DNA of 64,000 nt from CAVQBJ01 sp963724405 (GTDB taxonomy: Bacteria; Actinomycetota; Thermoleophilia; Solirubrobacterales; Solirubrobacteraceae): assembly GCA_963724405.1 (NCBI GenBank), contig CAVRUQ010000015.1, forward strand, positions 62,001-126,000, given 5' to 3'. The position numbers were made by a program, and so were the translations under genes. Below are positions 53,175 to 62,268 of the stretch, in pieces. Under the pieces are notes generated by a model, which was given only the letters and a program-made list of their open reading frames with translations, searched no databases and was not told where the DNA came from. The stretch's first letter is position 1. The number at the start of each line of letters is the position of its first letter.

Positions 53175-53195
53175 AGTACCATACGGTATGGTGCT
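53175..53195. promoter_or_regulatory. Regulon palindrome upstream of the mce operon, one-base spacer form
   Basis: AGTACCATAC (53175-53184) and GTATGGTGCT (53186-53195) form arms with one mismatch around a single G. The core CCATAC-G-GTATGG matches the one-base form at 35410. It lies 96 bases from the Ig-like gene start and upstream of the mce genes. Confidence 0.8.
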
Positions 53196-53346
53196 GTTTC
53201 TGGAAGTCGGGTCGCGACGTGCTGGGACGTCGGTCCGTTCTGAGCCCGTCGGGTCCGCGGGTCGAGAACCGGCTGGCCGCGACGGTTCTCCGACCTGACA
53301 CGGGATGACGTGTGACGTCCGTTCCGGACGGCGCAGAACGAGAGGG

Positions 53347-53547
53347 ATGGCCATTACCAAGGATCCGCTCAGCGAGCGGGGCGCCACGCGTGCACCAGGG
53401 GCCGCGGGTGGCGTCGGGCGCGCCCTTCGTGACCGTCGCCGGCGACGGGCTGCGGGGTCGGGGTACGTCCGCGGCTCCGCGGCTCGTCGTGTTCCACGGG
53501 CGAGCTTTGCGCGAGCGTGTGGCCGAGGGCCGCGAGGGGCCCTGTGA
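53347..53547 (+). CDS. Possible small leader gene of the mce operon
   Basis: A 66-codon frame from ATG 53347 (MAITKDPLSERGATRAPGAA) ends with a TGA that overlaps the GTG of the first mce gene as GTGA. The overlap suggests coupling, but the sequence is arginine-rich and matches nothing I know. A competing + frame through the same bases reads APRLVVFHGRALRERVAEGR with better codon bias. I cannot tell which, if either, is translated. Confidence 0.3.
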   Translation: MAITKDPLSERGATRAPGAAGGVGRALRDRRRRRAAGSGYVRGSAARRVPRASFARACGRGPRGAL

Positions 53548-54941
53548 CGGCCCGCCGACCGCTCGGTCGCTCCGCGCCCGCGGTGCTCGTCGTGGCCGTC
53601 TGCGGCCTGATTGCGTGCGGCATCAGCGGTTGTGGCTCGGCCGGCGGCGCCTATGAAGTCCGGGCCATCTTCGACGACGCCGACAACGCGATCGTCGGCG
53701 AGAACGTGAAGATCGCCGGCGTCACCGTCGGATCGGTCTCCGCGTTGGGCGTCACTCCCGACCAGAAGGCCGTCGTGGTGCTCGACATCACCAACCCGGG
53801 CTTCGCGGACTTCCGTAGCGACGCGAGTTGCACGATTCGGCCGCAATCGCTCATCGGCGAGGTGTTCGTCGAATGCTCACCGACGCAGCCACGTCCCGCT
53901 GAGACGCCCGAAGCGCCGCCGCTGCCGGTCATCCCACCCGGGCAGCCCGGAGCGGGCGAGCATCTGCTGCCGGTGAGCAACACATCCAGCCCGGTCAGCA
54001 TCGACCTCATCGGCGACATCGCGCGACTCCCCTATACCCAACGCCTGTCGATCATCATCAACGAGCTCGGGACCGGACTGGCGGGCAACGGGACGGAGCT
54101 TGCGCAGGTTGTCCGGCGAGCCGACCCCACGCTCTCCGCACTCGACCGCGTGCTGGCGCTGCTCGCGTCGGAGAACGGCACGCTCGCGCAGCTGGCGAGC
54201 GCGTCCGACGCGGCCGTTGCGCCGCTGGCCGCCGAGCGCACCCAGGTGGCGGACTGGATCTCGCAGACGAACAAGGTGGCCACCGTCTCCGCGCAGCGTC
54301 GTGCGGCGCTGGCACAGACGCTGGCCAAGCTTCCGGGCTTCCTCAGCCAGCTCACGCCGAGCCTCGCCAGGCTCGCCGCGCTCTCCGGCCAGGCCAACCC
54401 GGTGCTTGGTGACCTTGCCGCCGCCGCACCGGCGGTCGACGTCGCCACGCAGCACCTCACTCCGCTGGCCCGCGGCGCGACGACGTTCCTGACGAGCCTC
54501 GGCAAGACGGCCCGCGAGGGCACCTCGGCGATCGAAGCGGCGCGGCCGGTCACCACCCGCCTCGCGTCGCTCGGTGTCACGGCTCAGCCATTCGCGAAGG
54601 ACACCGCGCAGCTGCTCACCGGCCTGCAGCGACACGGAGGGCTTCAGGACCTGCTGGATTTCATCTTCCGGTCCTCGTTGGCAGCCAGCGGATACGACTC
54701 GACGGCGCACTACTTCCGCGCCTTCCTCGTCGTGGAGAACCCGTGCATCTTCTACCAGACCAAGGTGTTCCCCGCGTGCGATGCCAATTTCCCGGCCGGC
54801 AACGCGACCCCGGCGGCCACGGCGACGGCGACGCTGGCTGAGCCCCCCCGACGCAACACGCCCCCGGCGGCTCCAGCGAGCGAGCTCGCCTCGTCAGGCG
54901 GCTCGTCGAGCACGCTGCTCAGCTACCTCCTCGGCAACTAG
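53544..54941 (+). CDS. MCE family protein 1 (putative lipoprotein)
   Basis: A 465-residue Mce protein, a substrate-binding subunit of an Mce/MlaD-type lipid importer in the cell envelope. An N-terminal hydrophobic segment (PAVLVVAVCGLIACGISGCG) ends in a possible lipobox, ISGC (27-30). The MlaD domain follows: YEVRAIFDDADNAIVGENVK, then IAGVTVGSVSALGVTPDQKA. A long helical Mce domain comes next (SIIINELGTGLAGNGTELAQ onward) and an Ala/Thr/Pro-rich tail. It is first of six mce genes in one direction, and the next starts 8 bases on. In mycobacteria a lipoprotein is the fifth member; here it is first. Confidence 0.9.
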   Translation: MTARRPLGRSAPAVLVVAVCGLIACGISGCGSAGGAYEVRAIFDDADNAIVGENVKIAGVTVGSVSALGVTPDQKAVVVLDITNPGFADFRSDASCTIRPQSLIGEVFVECSPTQPRPAETPEAPPLPVIPPGQPGAGEHLLPVSNTSSPVSIDLIGDIARLPYTQRLSIIINELGTGLAGNGTELAQVVRRADPTLSALDRVLALLASENGTLAQLASASDAAVAPLAAERTQVADWISQTNKVATVSAQRRAALAQTLAKLPGFLSQLTPSLARLAALSGQANPVLGDLAAAAPAVDVATQHLTPLARGATTFLTSLGKTAREGTSAIEAARPVTTRLASLGVTAQPFAKDTAQLLTGLQRHGGLQDLLDFIFRSSLAASGYDSTAHYFRAFLVVENPCIFYQTKVFPACDANFPAGNATPAATATATLAEPPRRNTPPAAPASELASSGGSSSTLLSYLLGN

Positions 54942-54949
54942 CGAACCGC

Positions 54950-56380
54950 GTGAGCACCACCCTTCCTCCACCCAGCACTCGCATCGGTCCGCCGGGACCG
55001 CCCCCGCCACCCGTGGAGCACGGCCCGCGCCGTGACGACGACCGCAGTCCGCGACGCCGAGCCCGCGGCGCCGCCCTCGCGACCCTCGCGATCGTGATCA
55101 CGATCGTCTCCTACCTCGCGTTCACCACCAATGGCGCGCGCACCTACCAACTCCTGTTCACGGACGCCGGGCAGCTCGTGAAGGGCGACGAGGTGCAGGT
55201 CGGCGGCGTGCCCGTCGGCACGGTGACCGATATCTCGCTCACGAGCACCAACCTTGCGGACGTCACCGTGCGAGTGGAGCCGCCGATCGCGCCTCTGCAC
55301 CAGGGCACGACCGCGCAGATTCGCTCGCCGTCGCTGTCGGGGGTGGCCAACCGCTACGTCGCCCTCGCGCCCGGACCGAACACTGCGCCGGCACTCGCCG
55401 ACGATGCAACGCTGCCGACCACGGCGACGTCCGACATCGTCGATCTCGATCAGGTCTTCAACACGTTCAACGCGAGGGCCCGCAAGGGTCTCCAGGACAT
55501 CATCCAAGGCTCGGCGACTCAGTACGCCGGAGTCTCGCATCAGATCACCGAGTCGGTCCCCTACTTCTCGCCGGCCCTGTCGGCGGCCGACCATCTCCTC
55601 TCTGAACTCGACGTCGACCAGGCGGCGTTCACCAGCTTCCTCGTGGCGACCTCCGATACGGTGAGCGCGCTCGCCGCCCGGGCGCCGCAACTGAGCGCGC
55701 TCGTGCAGAACGCCGACCAGACCTTCGCCGCGATCGGCGCCCAGAGCCGTGCCCTGACCGCCGGCCTGCGTGAACTCCCGGCCACCCTCGAGCAGGGCGA
55801 CGCGACGCTCGCCGAGCTCAACCCCGCGCTCGACGCCCTGACGCGACTGGTGGATGCCTCCAAGGCGGACACGCGAACGCTCGCGCCGTTCCTGCGGGCG
55901 CTCGCCCCGGTGCTCGACACGGCGAAGGGCCCGGTCACAAACCTGAGCCTCGCCATCTCGCGCCCCGGCGCGAACAACGATCTGACCGATGCCGCGTACG
56001 CGCTCCCAGCGGTCGAAGCCGCCTTCGCGAGGACCGCTCCCGACACGACCACGGCACTGCAAGCCGCAGCGCCGATCACGACATTCCTGCGCCCGTACAC
56101 ACCGGACCTCATCGGCTCGCTGCGGGCGATCGGGCAATCAACCTCCTATTACGACGCCGACGGCCACTACGCACACGTCTCGCCGGCATTCGCCGACTTC
56201 GCGCCCGCGGGAGACGACACGCTGACCCCGGTCAACCCCGAGCGGGCGCTTGCGCCTCTCCAGACCGGCCAGACGAAGCGTTGCCCGGGCGCGGCCGCGG
56301 CGTCGCCCGCCGACGGCTCGGCGCCGTTCACCGCCGATGGCACGCTCGATTGCAACCCGTCCGAGGTGCCGAGCGCGTGA
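54950..56380 (+). CDS. MCE family protein 2
   Basis: A 476-residue Mce protein. A proline-rich cytoplasmic start (GPPGPPPPPVEHGPRRDDD) leads to one membrane helix (GAALATLAIVITIVSYLAFT), the MlaD domain (YQLLFTDAGQLVKGDEVQVG, then GVPVGTVTDISLTSTNLADV) and a long helical region starting VDLDQVFNTFNARARKGLQD. The tail holds two cysteines (KRCPG, LDCNPSE). It should line the lipid tunnel together with the other five. The GTG start at 54950 follows mce1 closely, and its stop overlaps the next start (GTGA). Confidence 0.9.
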   Translation: MSTTLPPPSTRIGPPGPPPPPVEHGPRRDDDRSPRRRARGAALATLAIVITIVSYLAFTTNGARTYQLLFTDAGQLVKGDEVQVGGVPVGTVTDISLTSTNLADVTVRVEPPIAPLHQGTTAQIRSPSLSGVANRYVALAPGPNTAPALADDATLPTTATSDIVDLDQVFNTFNARARKGLQDIIQGSATQYAGVSHQITESVPYFSPALSAADHLLSELDVDQAAFTSFLVATSDTVSALAARAPQLSALVQNADQTFAAIGAQSRALTAGLRELPATLEQGDATLAELNPALDALTRLVDASKADTRTLAPFLRALAPVLDTAKGPVTNLSLAISRPGANNDLTDAAYALPAVEAAFARTAPDTTTALQAAAPITTFLRPYTPDLIGSLRAIGQSTSYYDADGHYAHVSPAFADFAPAGDDTLTPVNPERALAPLQTGQTKRCPGAAAASPADGSAPFTADGTLDCNPSEVPSA

Positions 56381-57876
56381 CGCCACGCTCGTCACGCTCG
56401 CTCGCGGGCTCGCCGCTGCTCATCGGCGCGGTGACGACGCTCGTCGTCGTCGTCGCCGTGTTCCTGTCCTACAACGCCAACCACGGCCTGCCCTTCGTTC
56501 CCACCTACAACATCAAGGTCCAGGTTCCGGACGCCGACAGCCTGCAGGCGGGTGACGACGTGCGGATCGGCGGGACACGTGTGGGCGTCGTCATCGCCGA
56601 GGCAGCGCGGGAGGATCCGGATACGGGCGCGGTGAACGCGGTCCTGACCCTGAAGCTCGAGCGGCGTCTGCAGCCGCTTCCGGCCGGCACGACCGTGGTC
56701 ATCCGCGACCGGTCCGCGCTCGGCGAGAAGTATGTGCAACTCACGCCCGGCGCGTCACGACACACGCTCCCCCCGGGATCGACGCTGCCGCTGACCAGAG
56801 CCACGCCGCCGCCCGTCGAGATCGATCAGCTGCTCAACACGTTCAACCCGCCGACGCGCGCAGCCGCGCAGAGCAACCTCGCTGCCTACGGCGATGCGTT
56901 CGCGGGCCGGGGGGCCAACCTGAACGACACGATCTCCAATCTCGCGCCGGCACTCGCCAACCTCGAGCCGCTGGCCCGTACCCTTTCCGCGCCGAGCACG
57001 AACCTTCGCGGGCTGTTCACGGCGCTCGAGCGTGCCGCGTCGGACGTGGCCCCCGTCGCCCAGCAGGAGGGTCGACTGGCGGTCGGCCTCGACACGACGT
57101 TCACGGCCCTCGCGTCCGTCGCACCCTCGATCGGCGCCACCATCGCCGCCGCGCCCGACGCGCTCACGCAGGCCACGCACTCGCTGGCCTTCGAGCGCCC
57201 GTTCATCAGCAAGCTCACACGCTTCTTCAGTCTGCTCGCCCCGAGCGCCGCGGCACTGCGCGCCGCGGCTCCGGCGCTCGCGGCAGCGGCCTCCGCCGGC
57301 GCCGCCAACCTGGCGCGTGCGACGGCGTTCAACCGCGAGCTCGAGGCCACGCTTCAGACGCTGCAGCAGTTCGCCCAGGACCCAGCCGTGACGCAGGGCC
57401 TGCAGGACCTCACACTCACGGCCGCCGGCGCCGAGCCGATCGTCTCCGATCTCGCCGCCATGCAGACGACGTGCAACTACCCGACGCTGTTCTTCCGCAA
57501 CCTGGCCAGCGCCCTTGCGGAAGGCGACGGCAACGGCACCTGGCTGCGAGCGCTTCCGGTCCTGGCGCCGACGCTGTTCGATCCCCAGCCGATCGGGTCA
57601 AGCGCGCCGGATCCCGCGAGCACCGTCGCGGCGCCGAACAACGAGGGTAGCCCCGCGTCGGCGCCGGCCCATGGGGGAGACGTCGGACCGCAACCACAAC
57701 GCCAGATCGTCACTCAGGCGAACTACCTGCACGCCACTCCCTACCCATTCGTCGCCGCGCCCGGGCAACCGCAGGCGTGCGAGGCCGGTAACGAGCAATA
57801 CGCCGCGGGACAGACGGTCACCGCGCACGCACCGAGCATCGCGACGAACCGCGACTTCGCGACCGGCGACGGATAG
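56377..57876 (+). CDS. MCE family protein 3
   Basis: A 499-residue Mce protein. The N-terminal helix GAVTTLVVVVAVFLSYNANH is followed by the MlaD domain (YNIKVQVPDADSLQAGDDVR, then IGGTRVGVVIAEAARE) and KYVQLTPGASRHTLPPGSTL. The helical domain starts IDQLLNTFNPPTRAAAQSNL and is very alanine-rich. A Pro/Ala/Gln tail ends ATNRDFATGDG. The GTG at 56377 overlaps the mce2 stop. Single membrane-anchored subunit of the same importer complex. Confidence 0.9.
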   Translation: MTPRSSRSLAGSPLLIGAVTTLVVVVAVFLSYNANHGLPFVPTYNIKVQVPDADSLQAGDDVRIGGTRVGVVIAEAAREDPDTGAVNAVLTLKLERRLQPLPAGTTVVIRDRSALGEKYVQLTPGASRHTLPPGSTLPLTRATPPPVEIDQLLNTFNPPTRAAAQSNLAAYGDAFAGRGANLNDTISNLAPALANLEPLARTLSAPSTNLRGLFTALERAASDVAPVAQQEGRLAVGLDTTFTALASVAPSIGATIAAAPDALTQATHSLAFERPFISKLTRFFSLLAPSAAALRAAAPALAAAASAGAANLARATAFNRELEATLQTLQQFAQDPAVTQGLQDLTLTAAGAEPIVSDLAAMQTTCNYPTLFFRNLASALAEGDGNGTWLRALPVLAPTLFDPQPIGSSAPDPASTVAAPNNEGSPASAPAHGGDVGPQPQRQIVTQANYLHATPYPFVAAPGQPQACEAGNEQYAAGQTVTAHAPSIATNRDFATGDG

Positions 57877-57880
57877 AGCC

Positions 57881-59410
57881 ATGCCACCCCTGCGCCGCCG
57901 GCCCACCTCCCACAAGCACAGGCTGCCTCCGTTGCGACTGCGCCGCCGCGGCATGAGCCCGCTGCTCGCCGGCGTGCTGGCGACCGCGTTCGTGCTGTTG
58001 GCGACCTACGCCGCGTTTACCAAGAGGAATCCCTTCCACCACGGATTCCAGCTGAAGGCCGTCTTCGCCTCGGCGGTGGACATCACCAAGAACTCGCCGG
58101 TCCGCGTCGCCGGAGTGAGCGTCGGCACCGTCGAGGGCATCTCCCTGTTCCGGGGAACCGACGTGGCACTCGTCACGATGAGCCTCAACGACAACGGGCT
58201 CCCGCTGCACGCCGACGCCACGCTGAAGATCCGCCCGCGGCTGTTTCTCGAAGGAAACTTCTTCGTGGACCTGACGCCGGGCACCCCCTCGGCTCCGATC
58301 CTGAGCTCCGGCGCGACGATCCCGATGAGCCAGACGGCAGACCCGGTCCAGCTGGACCAGGTCGTCACGGCGCTGAAGAGCGACACGCGCAACGACCTGC
58401 AAGCGTTGCTGACCGGCTACGGCACCGCGCTGACGCATGTGCCGACGTCCTCCGAGAACCGCGACCAGGACCCACTCGTACGCGGCAAGACCGCCGCGCA
58501 GGCGCTCAACGACGGTGCGCGGCGGGCGCCCGGCGCGCTGCGAGACCTCACGATCGTCACGCAAGCGCTCGGGGGGGAGCACTCCGACGACGTATCGCTG
58601 CTCGTGGCGTCGTTGGGCAAGGTGACTGCGGCGCTGAGCCAGAGCGAGGCCGACCTGCAGGGCGTCGTCACCAACCTGGACATCACGCTGCGCGCGTTCG
58701 CCATCCAGTCCCAGGCGCTCGAGAACACGATCGCCCTGCTCCCGAGCGCGCTGACGACCACGGACCACGCACTTGCCGCCCTCGACGCGACTCTTCCCAC
58801 CGCTCGCAGCTTCGCGCTGGAGCTCGTCCCCGCCGTCCGCGAGCTGCCACAGACCGTGTCGGCCGCGCTGCCGTGGCTGGCGCAGGCTCGCGCGCTGCTC
58901 ACGCCGGCCGAGTTGGGCGGCCTCTCCCAGGAGCTCGCGTCCGCCGCGCCCGCGCTCGGCTCCCTGATACCGGCGGCGGCGAGCCTCGCCCGGCAGCTGG
59001 ACCCGCTGAGCCGCTGCCTCAGCCAAGTGCTCTTCCCGGCGGGCAATGCGACGCTCAACGACGGCCCGCTGTCCACCGGCGTGCCCTGGTACCAGGAGTT
59101 CTGGCACGCCCTCGTCGGCCTCAATAGCGTCGGATCGAACTTCGACGGCAACGGCAGCTATGTGCGCGGGCTCATCGGCGGCGGCGGGACGTACTTCAGC
59201 ACGAACCCGATCACGGTCCTTGGCACGAACGAGCGGGGCGGTGCCAGCGACACCCTGGAAGCGCGCACGACCGAGCCGCCACAGGGGACCAGCCCGGCGG
59301 ACCCCGGCAGCGCGCCCCCCGTCACTCACACCGCGGCGTGTGACACCCAATCGCTGCCCAGCTACAACGGGCCGGCCGCGAGGGGCCCGGCCGACGGATC
59401 GGGCGCGTAG
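57881..59410 (+). CDS. MCE family protein 4
   Basis: A 509-residue Mce protein. A basic N-terminus (RRRPTSHKHRLPPLRLRRRG) precedes the membrane helix LLAGVLATAFVLLATYAAFT. The MlaD domain is FQLKAVFASAVDITKNSPVR, then VAGVSVGTVEGISLFRGTDV, with FFVDLTPGTPSAPILSSGAT. The helical domain begins LDQVVTALKSDTRNDLQALL. The C-terminal part has GGGGTYFSTNPITVLGTNER and a Pro/Thr-rich tail. ATG 57881 follows mce3 after 4 bases. Confidence 0.9.
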   Translation: MPPLRRRPTSHKHRLPPLRLRRRGMSPLLAGVLATAFVLLATYAAFTKRNPFHHGFQLKAVFASAVDITKNSPVRVAGVSVGTVEGISLFRGTDVALVTMSLNDNGLPLHADATLKIRPRLFLEGNFFVDLTPGTPSAPILSSGATIPMSQTADPVQLDQVVTALKSDTRNDLQALLTGYGTALTHVPTSSENRDQDPLVRGKTAAQALNDGARRAPGALRDLTIVTQALGGEHSDDVSLLVASLGKVTAALSQSEADLQGVVTNLDITLRAFAIQSQALENTIALLPSALTTTDHALAALDATLPTARSFALELVPAVRELPQTVSAALPWLAQARALLTPAELGGLSQELASAAPALGSLIPAAASLARQLDPLSRCLSQVLFPAGNATLNDGPLSTGVPWYQEFWHALVGLNSVGSNFDGNGSYVRGLIGGGGTYFSTNPITVLGTNERGGASDTLEARTTEPPQGTSPADPGSAPPVTHTAACDTQSLPSYNGPAARGPADGSGA

Positions 59411-59417
59411 GAAGCAG

Positions 59418-60758
59418 ATGACCGAGCCGAGCCCGGGGCGCACCGTCGTCGACCAGATCCGCCGCGCCGCCGCGTCCTTCACAGCCGTGGCGGCGCTCGT
59501 CGTCGTCTCCGCCGTGATCGGGGGCTACATCCTCGCCCAGGAAGGACTCACGCTGCCCGGATGGGTGCCCTTCCTCGGCACGAGCTTCTACACCGTTCGC
59601 GCCGATTTCCAGACGGCGCAGGCGGTGATGCCCGGTCAGGGGCAGGCGGTCACGATCGCCGGCGTGAAAGTGGGGATCATCTCCGGCGTCGGGCTCAGCG
59701 ACGGGGTTGCCGTCGTGACGATGCGCATCGACCGGCAGTACAGCCCCGTCTATCGCGACGCGACGATGCTGCTGCGACCGAAGTCCGCCCTGGATGACAT
59801 GACGGTCGAGCTGGACAAGGGGACACCGGCCGCTGGCGCGCTCCCGAGCGGCGGCACATTGCCGATAGCCCAGACGGCCCCCGACGTCAACCTCGACGAG
59901 CTGCTCGCCTCGCTGGACGGCGACACGCGCTCCTATCTACAGGAGCTGCTCGGCTCCGCGGGACCGGCGCTCAACGGGCGCGGAACGCTACTGTCGGCCG
60001 CGCTACGCCGGTTGGACCCGACGACCCATGACCTGGCGCTGATCAGTCACCAGCTCGTGGGACGCCGCCAGCACGTCGGACGCGTCGTGCACAACCTCGC
60101 GATCCTCACCGCCGCGATCGGGACGCGCGACACGCAGCTCGCCGACCTCGTGCGAGCGTCCAACGCGGTGCTGCAGACCGTGGCGCAGGAGAACGCGGAC
60201 GTGAGCGCGACCCTCGGGCAGCTCCCCGGCACGCTCACCAACCTGCGTTCCTCCCTCGGTCAGCTGACCACGACGGCGCAGCTCGCCAACAGCGCGCTCG
60301 GAAGCCTGCGGCCGAGCGCGCGCGCCCTCGTTCCCGCACTCCCCGCCAGCCAGACGCTCTTCGACAAGACGACGCCCGTGCTGCGCGACCAGATCGGACC
60401 CTTCGCGCGAGCGGCTCAGCCGACCGTGACCGAGCTCACGCCGGCGGCCCGGTCGCTGGCCGCGGCGACGCCGAACCTCACGTCGACGTTCGGGGTGCTG
60501 AACACGTTCCTCGACGAGCTTGCGTACAACCCCGGCGCGAGCCGTCCCGGTTACCTCTTCTACCTCGGCTGGGCGGCTCACGACCTCGACAGCGTCCTGA
60601 GCACCGGCGACGCGAACGGCGCGCTGCTGCGCGCCGAGTTCCTGTTCTCGCCCTCGAACGTGCCCGTGATCTGCCTGGCGGAGAAGGGCACCCCGCCCGC
60701 GGCGGTCCTTGTCCAGCTGCTCGCGCTGCCACAGTGCAAGACGGGGAGCGGAAGCTGA
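59418..60758 (+). CDS. MCE family protein 5
   Basis: A 446-residue Mce protein. The membrane helix is VAALVVVSAVIGGYILAQEG. The MlaD domain is YTVRADFQTAQAVMPGQGQA, then VTIAGVKVGIISGVGLSDGV, followed by MTVELDKGTPAAGALPSGGT. The helical region begins LDELLASLDGDTRSYLQELL. The end carries LAYNPGASRPGYLFYLGWAA, a motif seen in many MceF- and MceD-like proteins, and no long disordered tail. ATG 59418 is 7 bases after mce4; the next gene starts one base after its stop. Confidence 0.9.
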   Translation: MTEPSPGRTVVDQIRRAAASFTAVAALVVVSAVIGGYILAQEGLTLPGWVPFLGTSFYTVRADFQTAQAVMPGQGQAVTIAGVKVGIISGVGLSDGVAVVTMRIDRQYSPVYRDATMLLRPKSALDDMTVELDKGTPAAGALPSGGTLPIAQTAPDVNLDELLASLDGDTRSYLQELLGSAGPALNGRGTLLSAALRRLDPTTHDLALISHQLVGRRQHVGRVVHNLAILTAAIGTRDTQLADLVRASNAVLQTVAQENADVSATLGQLPGTLTNLRSSLGQLTTTAQLANSALGSLRPSARALVPALPASQTLFDKTTPVLRDQIGPFARAAQPTVTELTPAARSLAAATPNLTSTFGVLNTFLDELAYNPGASRPGYLFYLGWAAHDLDSVLSTGDANGALLRAEFLFSPSNVPVICLAEKGTPPAAVLVQLLALPQCKTGSGS

Positions 60759-60759
60759 C

Positions 60760-62268
60760 GTGCAGACGCGCGCACCCTCCGCCGGCCGCCTGGCCATCAT
60801 CGCCGTGTTCGCGCTCTCCTGCCTCGGACTGCTGCTGTTCCTGTGGCTGTCCTTCGGCGGTTCGATACCGCTCGAGGCGAAGGGATACCGGTTCAGCATC
60901 ATCGTCCCGCAGGCCGAGCAGCTCGCCACGCAGGCCGACGTGCGCATCAGCGGCGTTGACGTGGGAACCGTCGTGGCCCTGGCGCCGACGAGCAACGGCG
61001 GGACGGCCGCGACGATTCAGCTGCAACCACGCTACGCCCCCGCGCGCGCGGACATGCGGGCCATCCTGCGCGCGAAGTCACTGCTCGGTGAGACGTACGT
61101 CGAACTGACCCCGGGCAGCCACTCCGCGCCGGCCATCCCCGAGGGCGGAACCCTCGGGGCGGCGCAGGTGTCACAGAGCGTTCAGCTCGACGAGATCTAT
61201 CGGACGTTCGACCCCCGCACCCGCGCCGCGCTGCAGGCGTGGCTGCAGGCATCGGCGGCGGGCCTGAACGGACAGGGCGCAGCGCTGAACGCCGCGCTCG
61301 GCGAACTCGATCCGTTCGTGGCCGACCTGCAGGCGGTCACCGCGACGCTGCAGAGCCAACACGGCGCGGTCGGCGCGCTGGTGAGCAACACGGGCATCGT
61401 GTTCGACTCGCTCACGCAGCGCGCCCACCAGCTCCGCGGCCTCGTCAGCGGCGCGCAGGCGACATTCGGGGCGACGGCCGCCGCCGCTCCGCAGCTGGCC
61501 GCGACGTTCTCGACCCTGCCGACGTTCGAGCAGCGCTCGCAAACCGCTTTCGCGCGCCTGGACCAGTTCGCGTCCGACGGCTCCCCGCTCCTGACCCAGC
61601 TCGCGCCCGCCGAGCAGGCGCTCACGCCGACCGTGCAAGGGCTGCGAAGCCTGTCGCCGAGCCTTCGACGGCTGCTCGCCGGCCTCGGTCCGCTCACGAG
61701 CGCATCCGCCCGGGGTCTGCCGGCGCTCAGCGGCGTCCTCACGAATCTGCGACCGCTGCTCGGCTCGCTCAGTCCCGTGCTGCGCAACCTCAACCCGCTG
61801 CTCGCGTTCGGCGACCTGTATCAACCGGAGATGGAAGCGCTGTTCGCCAACCTCACGGCCACCTCCGAAGCCGAGCTGCCGGTGACGCCCGAGTTCCCCG
61901 AGGGCACGGCCAAGCTGCGATACCTGCGAGCGTTCGTCGGTCCGGTGAACCCAGCGAGCCTCGCCCTGCAGTCACAGCGCTACGGCAGTGCGCGCGCGAA
62001 CGCCTACGCCGCGCCGGGCGCGTTCGACAACCTCGCCCGCGGGCTCGAGACGCTCGACGCCTCCAACTGCGCTCGCTCCACGCCGGGCGTCACCGGCCCG
62101 CCGAACGCCCAGGTGTCACAGGAGACCCTCGGCCTGATCCTCGCGCTGGGCGTCGCCGGACCCGGTTCGGCTGGGAACGTCGCCGCGCCCGCGTGCAGGG
62201 CTCAGCCGGCGCAGACGTTCGAGGGGCTCACAAGCACGTTCCCCCACGTGACCGAGGCCTCCCGATGA
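60760..62268 (+). CDS. MCE family protein 6
   Basis: A 502-residue Mce protein, last of the six. The membrane helix is IIAVFALSCLGLLLFLWLSF. The MlaD domain is YRFSIIVPQAEQLATQADVR, then ISGVDVGTVVALAPTSNGGT, followed by TYVELTPGSHSAPAIPEGGT. The helical region begins LDEIYRTFDPRTRAALQAWL. The C-terminal region has GAFDNLARGLETLDASNCAR and conserved cysteines (SNCAR, PACRA). GTG 60760 is used. Its stop overlaps the SDR start (ATGA), placing an oxidoreductase in the importer operon. Confidence 0.9.
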   Translation: MQTRAPSAGRLAIIAVFALSCLGLLLFLWLSFGGSIPLEAKGYRFSIIVPQAEQLATQADVRISGVDVGTVVALAPTSNGGTAATIQLQPRYAPARADMRAILRAKSLLGETYVELTPGSHSAPAIPEGGTLGAAQVSQSVQLDEIYRTFDPRTRAALQAWLQASAAGLNGQGAALNAALGELDPFVADLQAVTATLQSQHGAVGALVSNTGIVFDSLTQRAHQLRGLVSGAQATFGATAAAAPQLAATFSTLPTFEQRSQTAFARLDQFASDGSPLLTQLAPAEQALTPTVQGLRSLSPSLRRLLAGLGPLTSASARGLPALSGVLTNLRPLLGSLSPVLRNLNPLLAFGDLYQPEMEALFANLTATSEAELPVTPEFPEGTAKLRYLRAFVGPVNPASLALQSQRYGSARANAYAAPGAFDNLARGLETLDASNCARSTPGVTGPPNAQVSQETLGLILALGVAGPGSAGNVAAPACRAQPAQTFEGLTSTFPHVTEASR

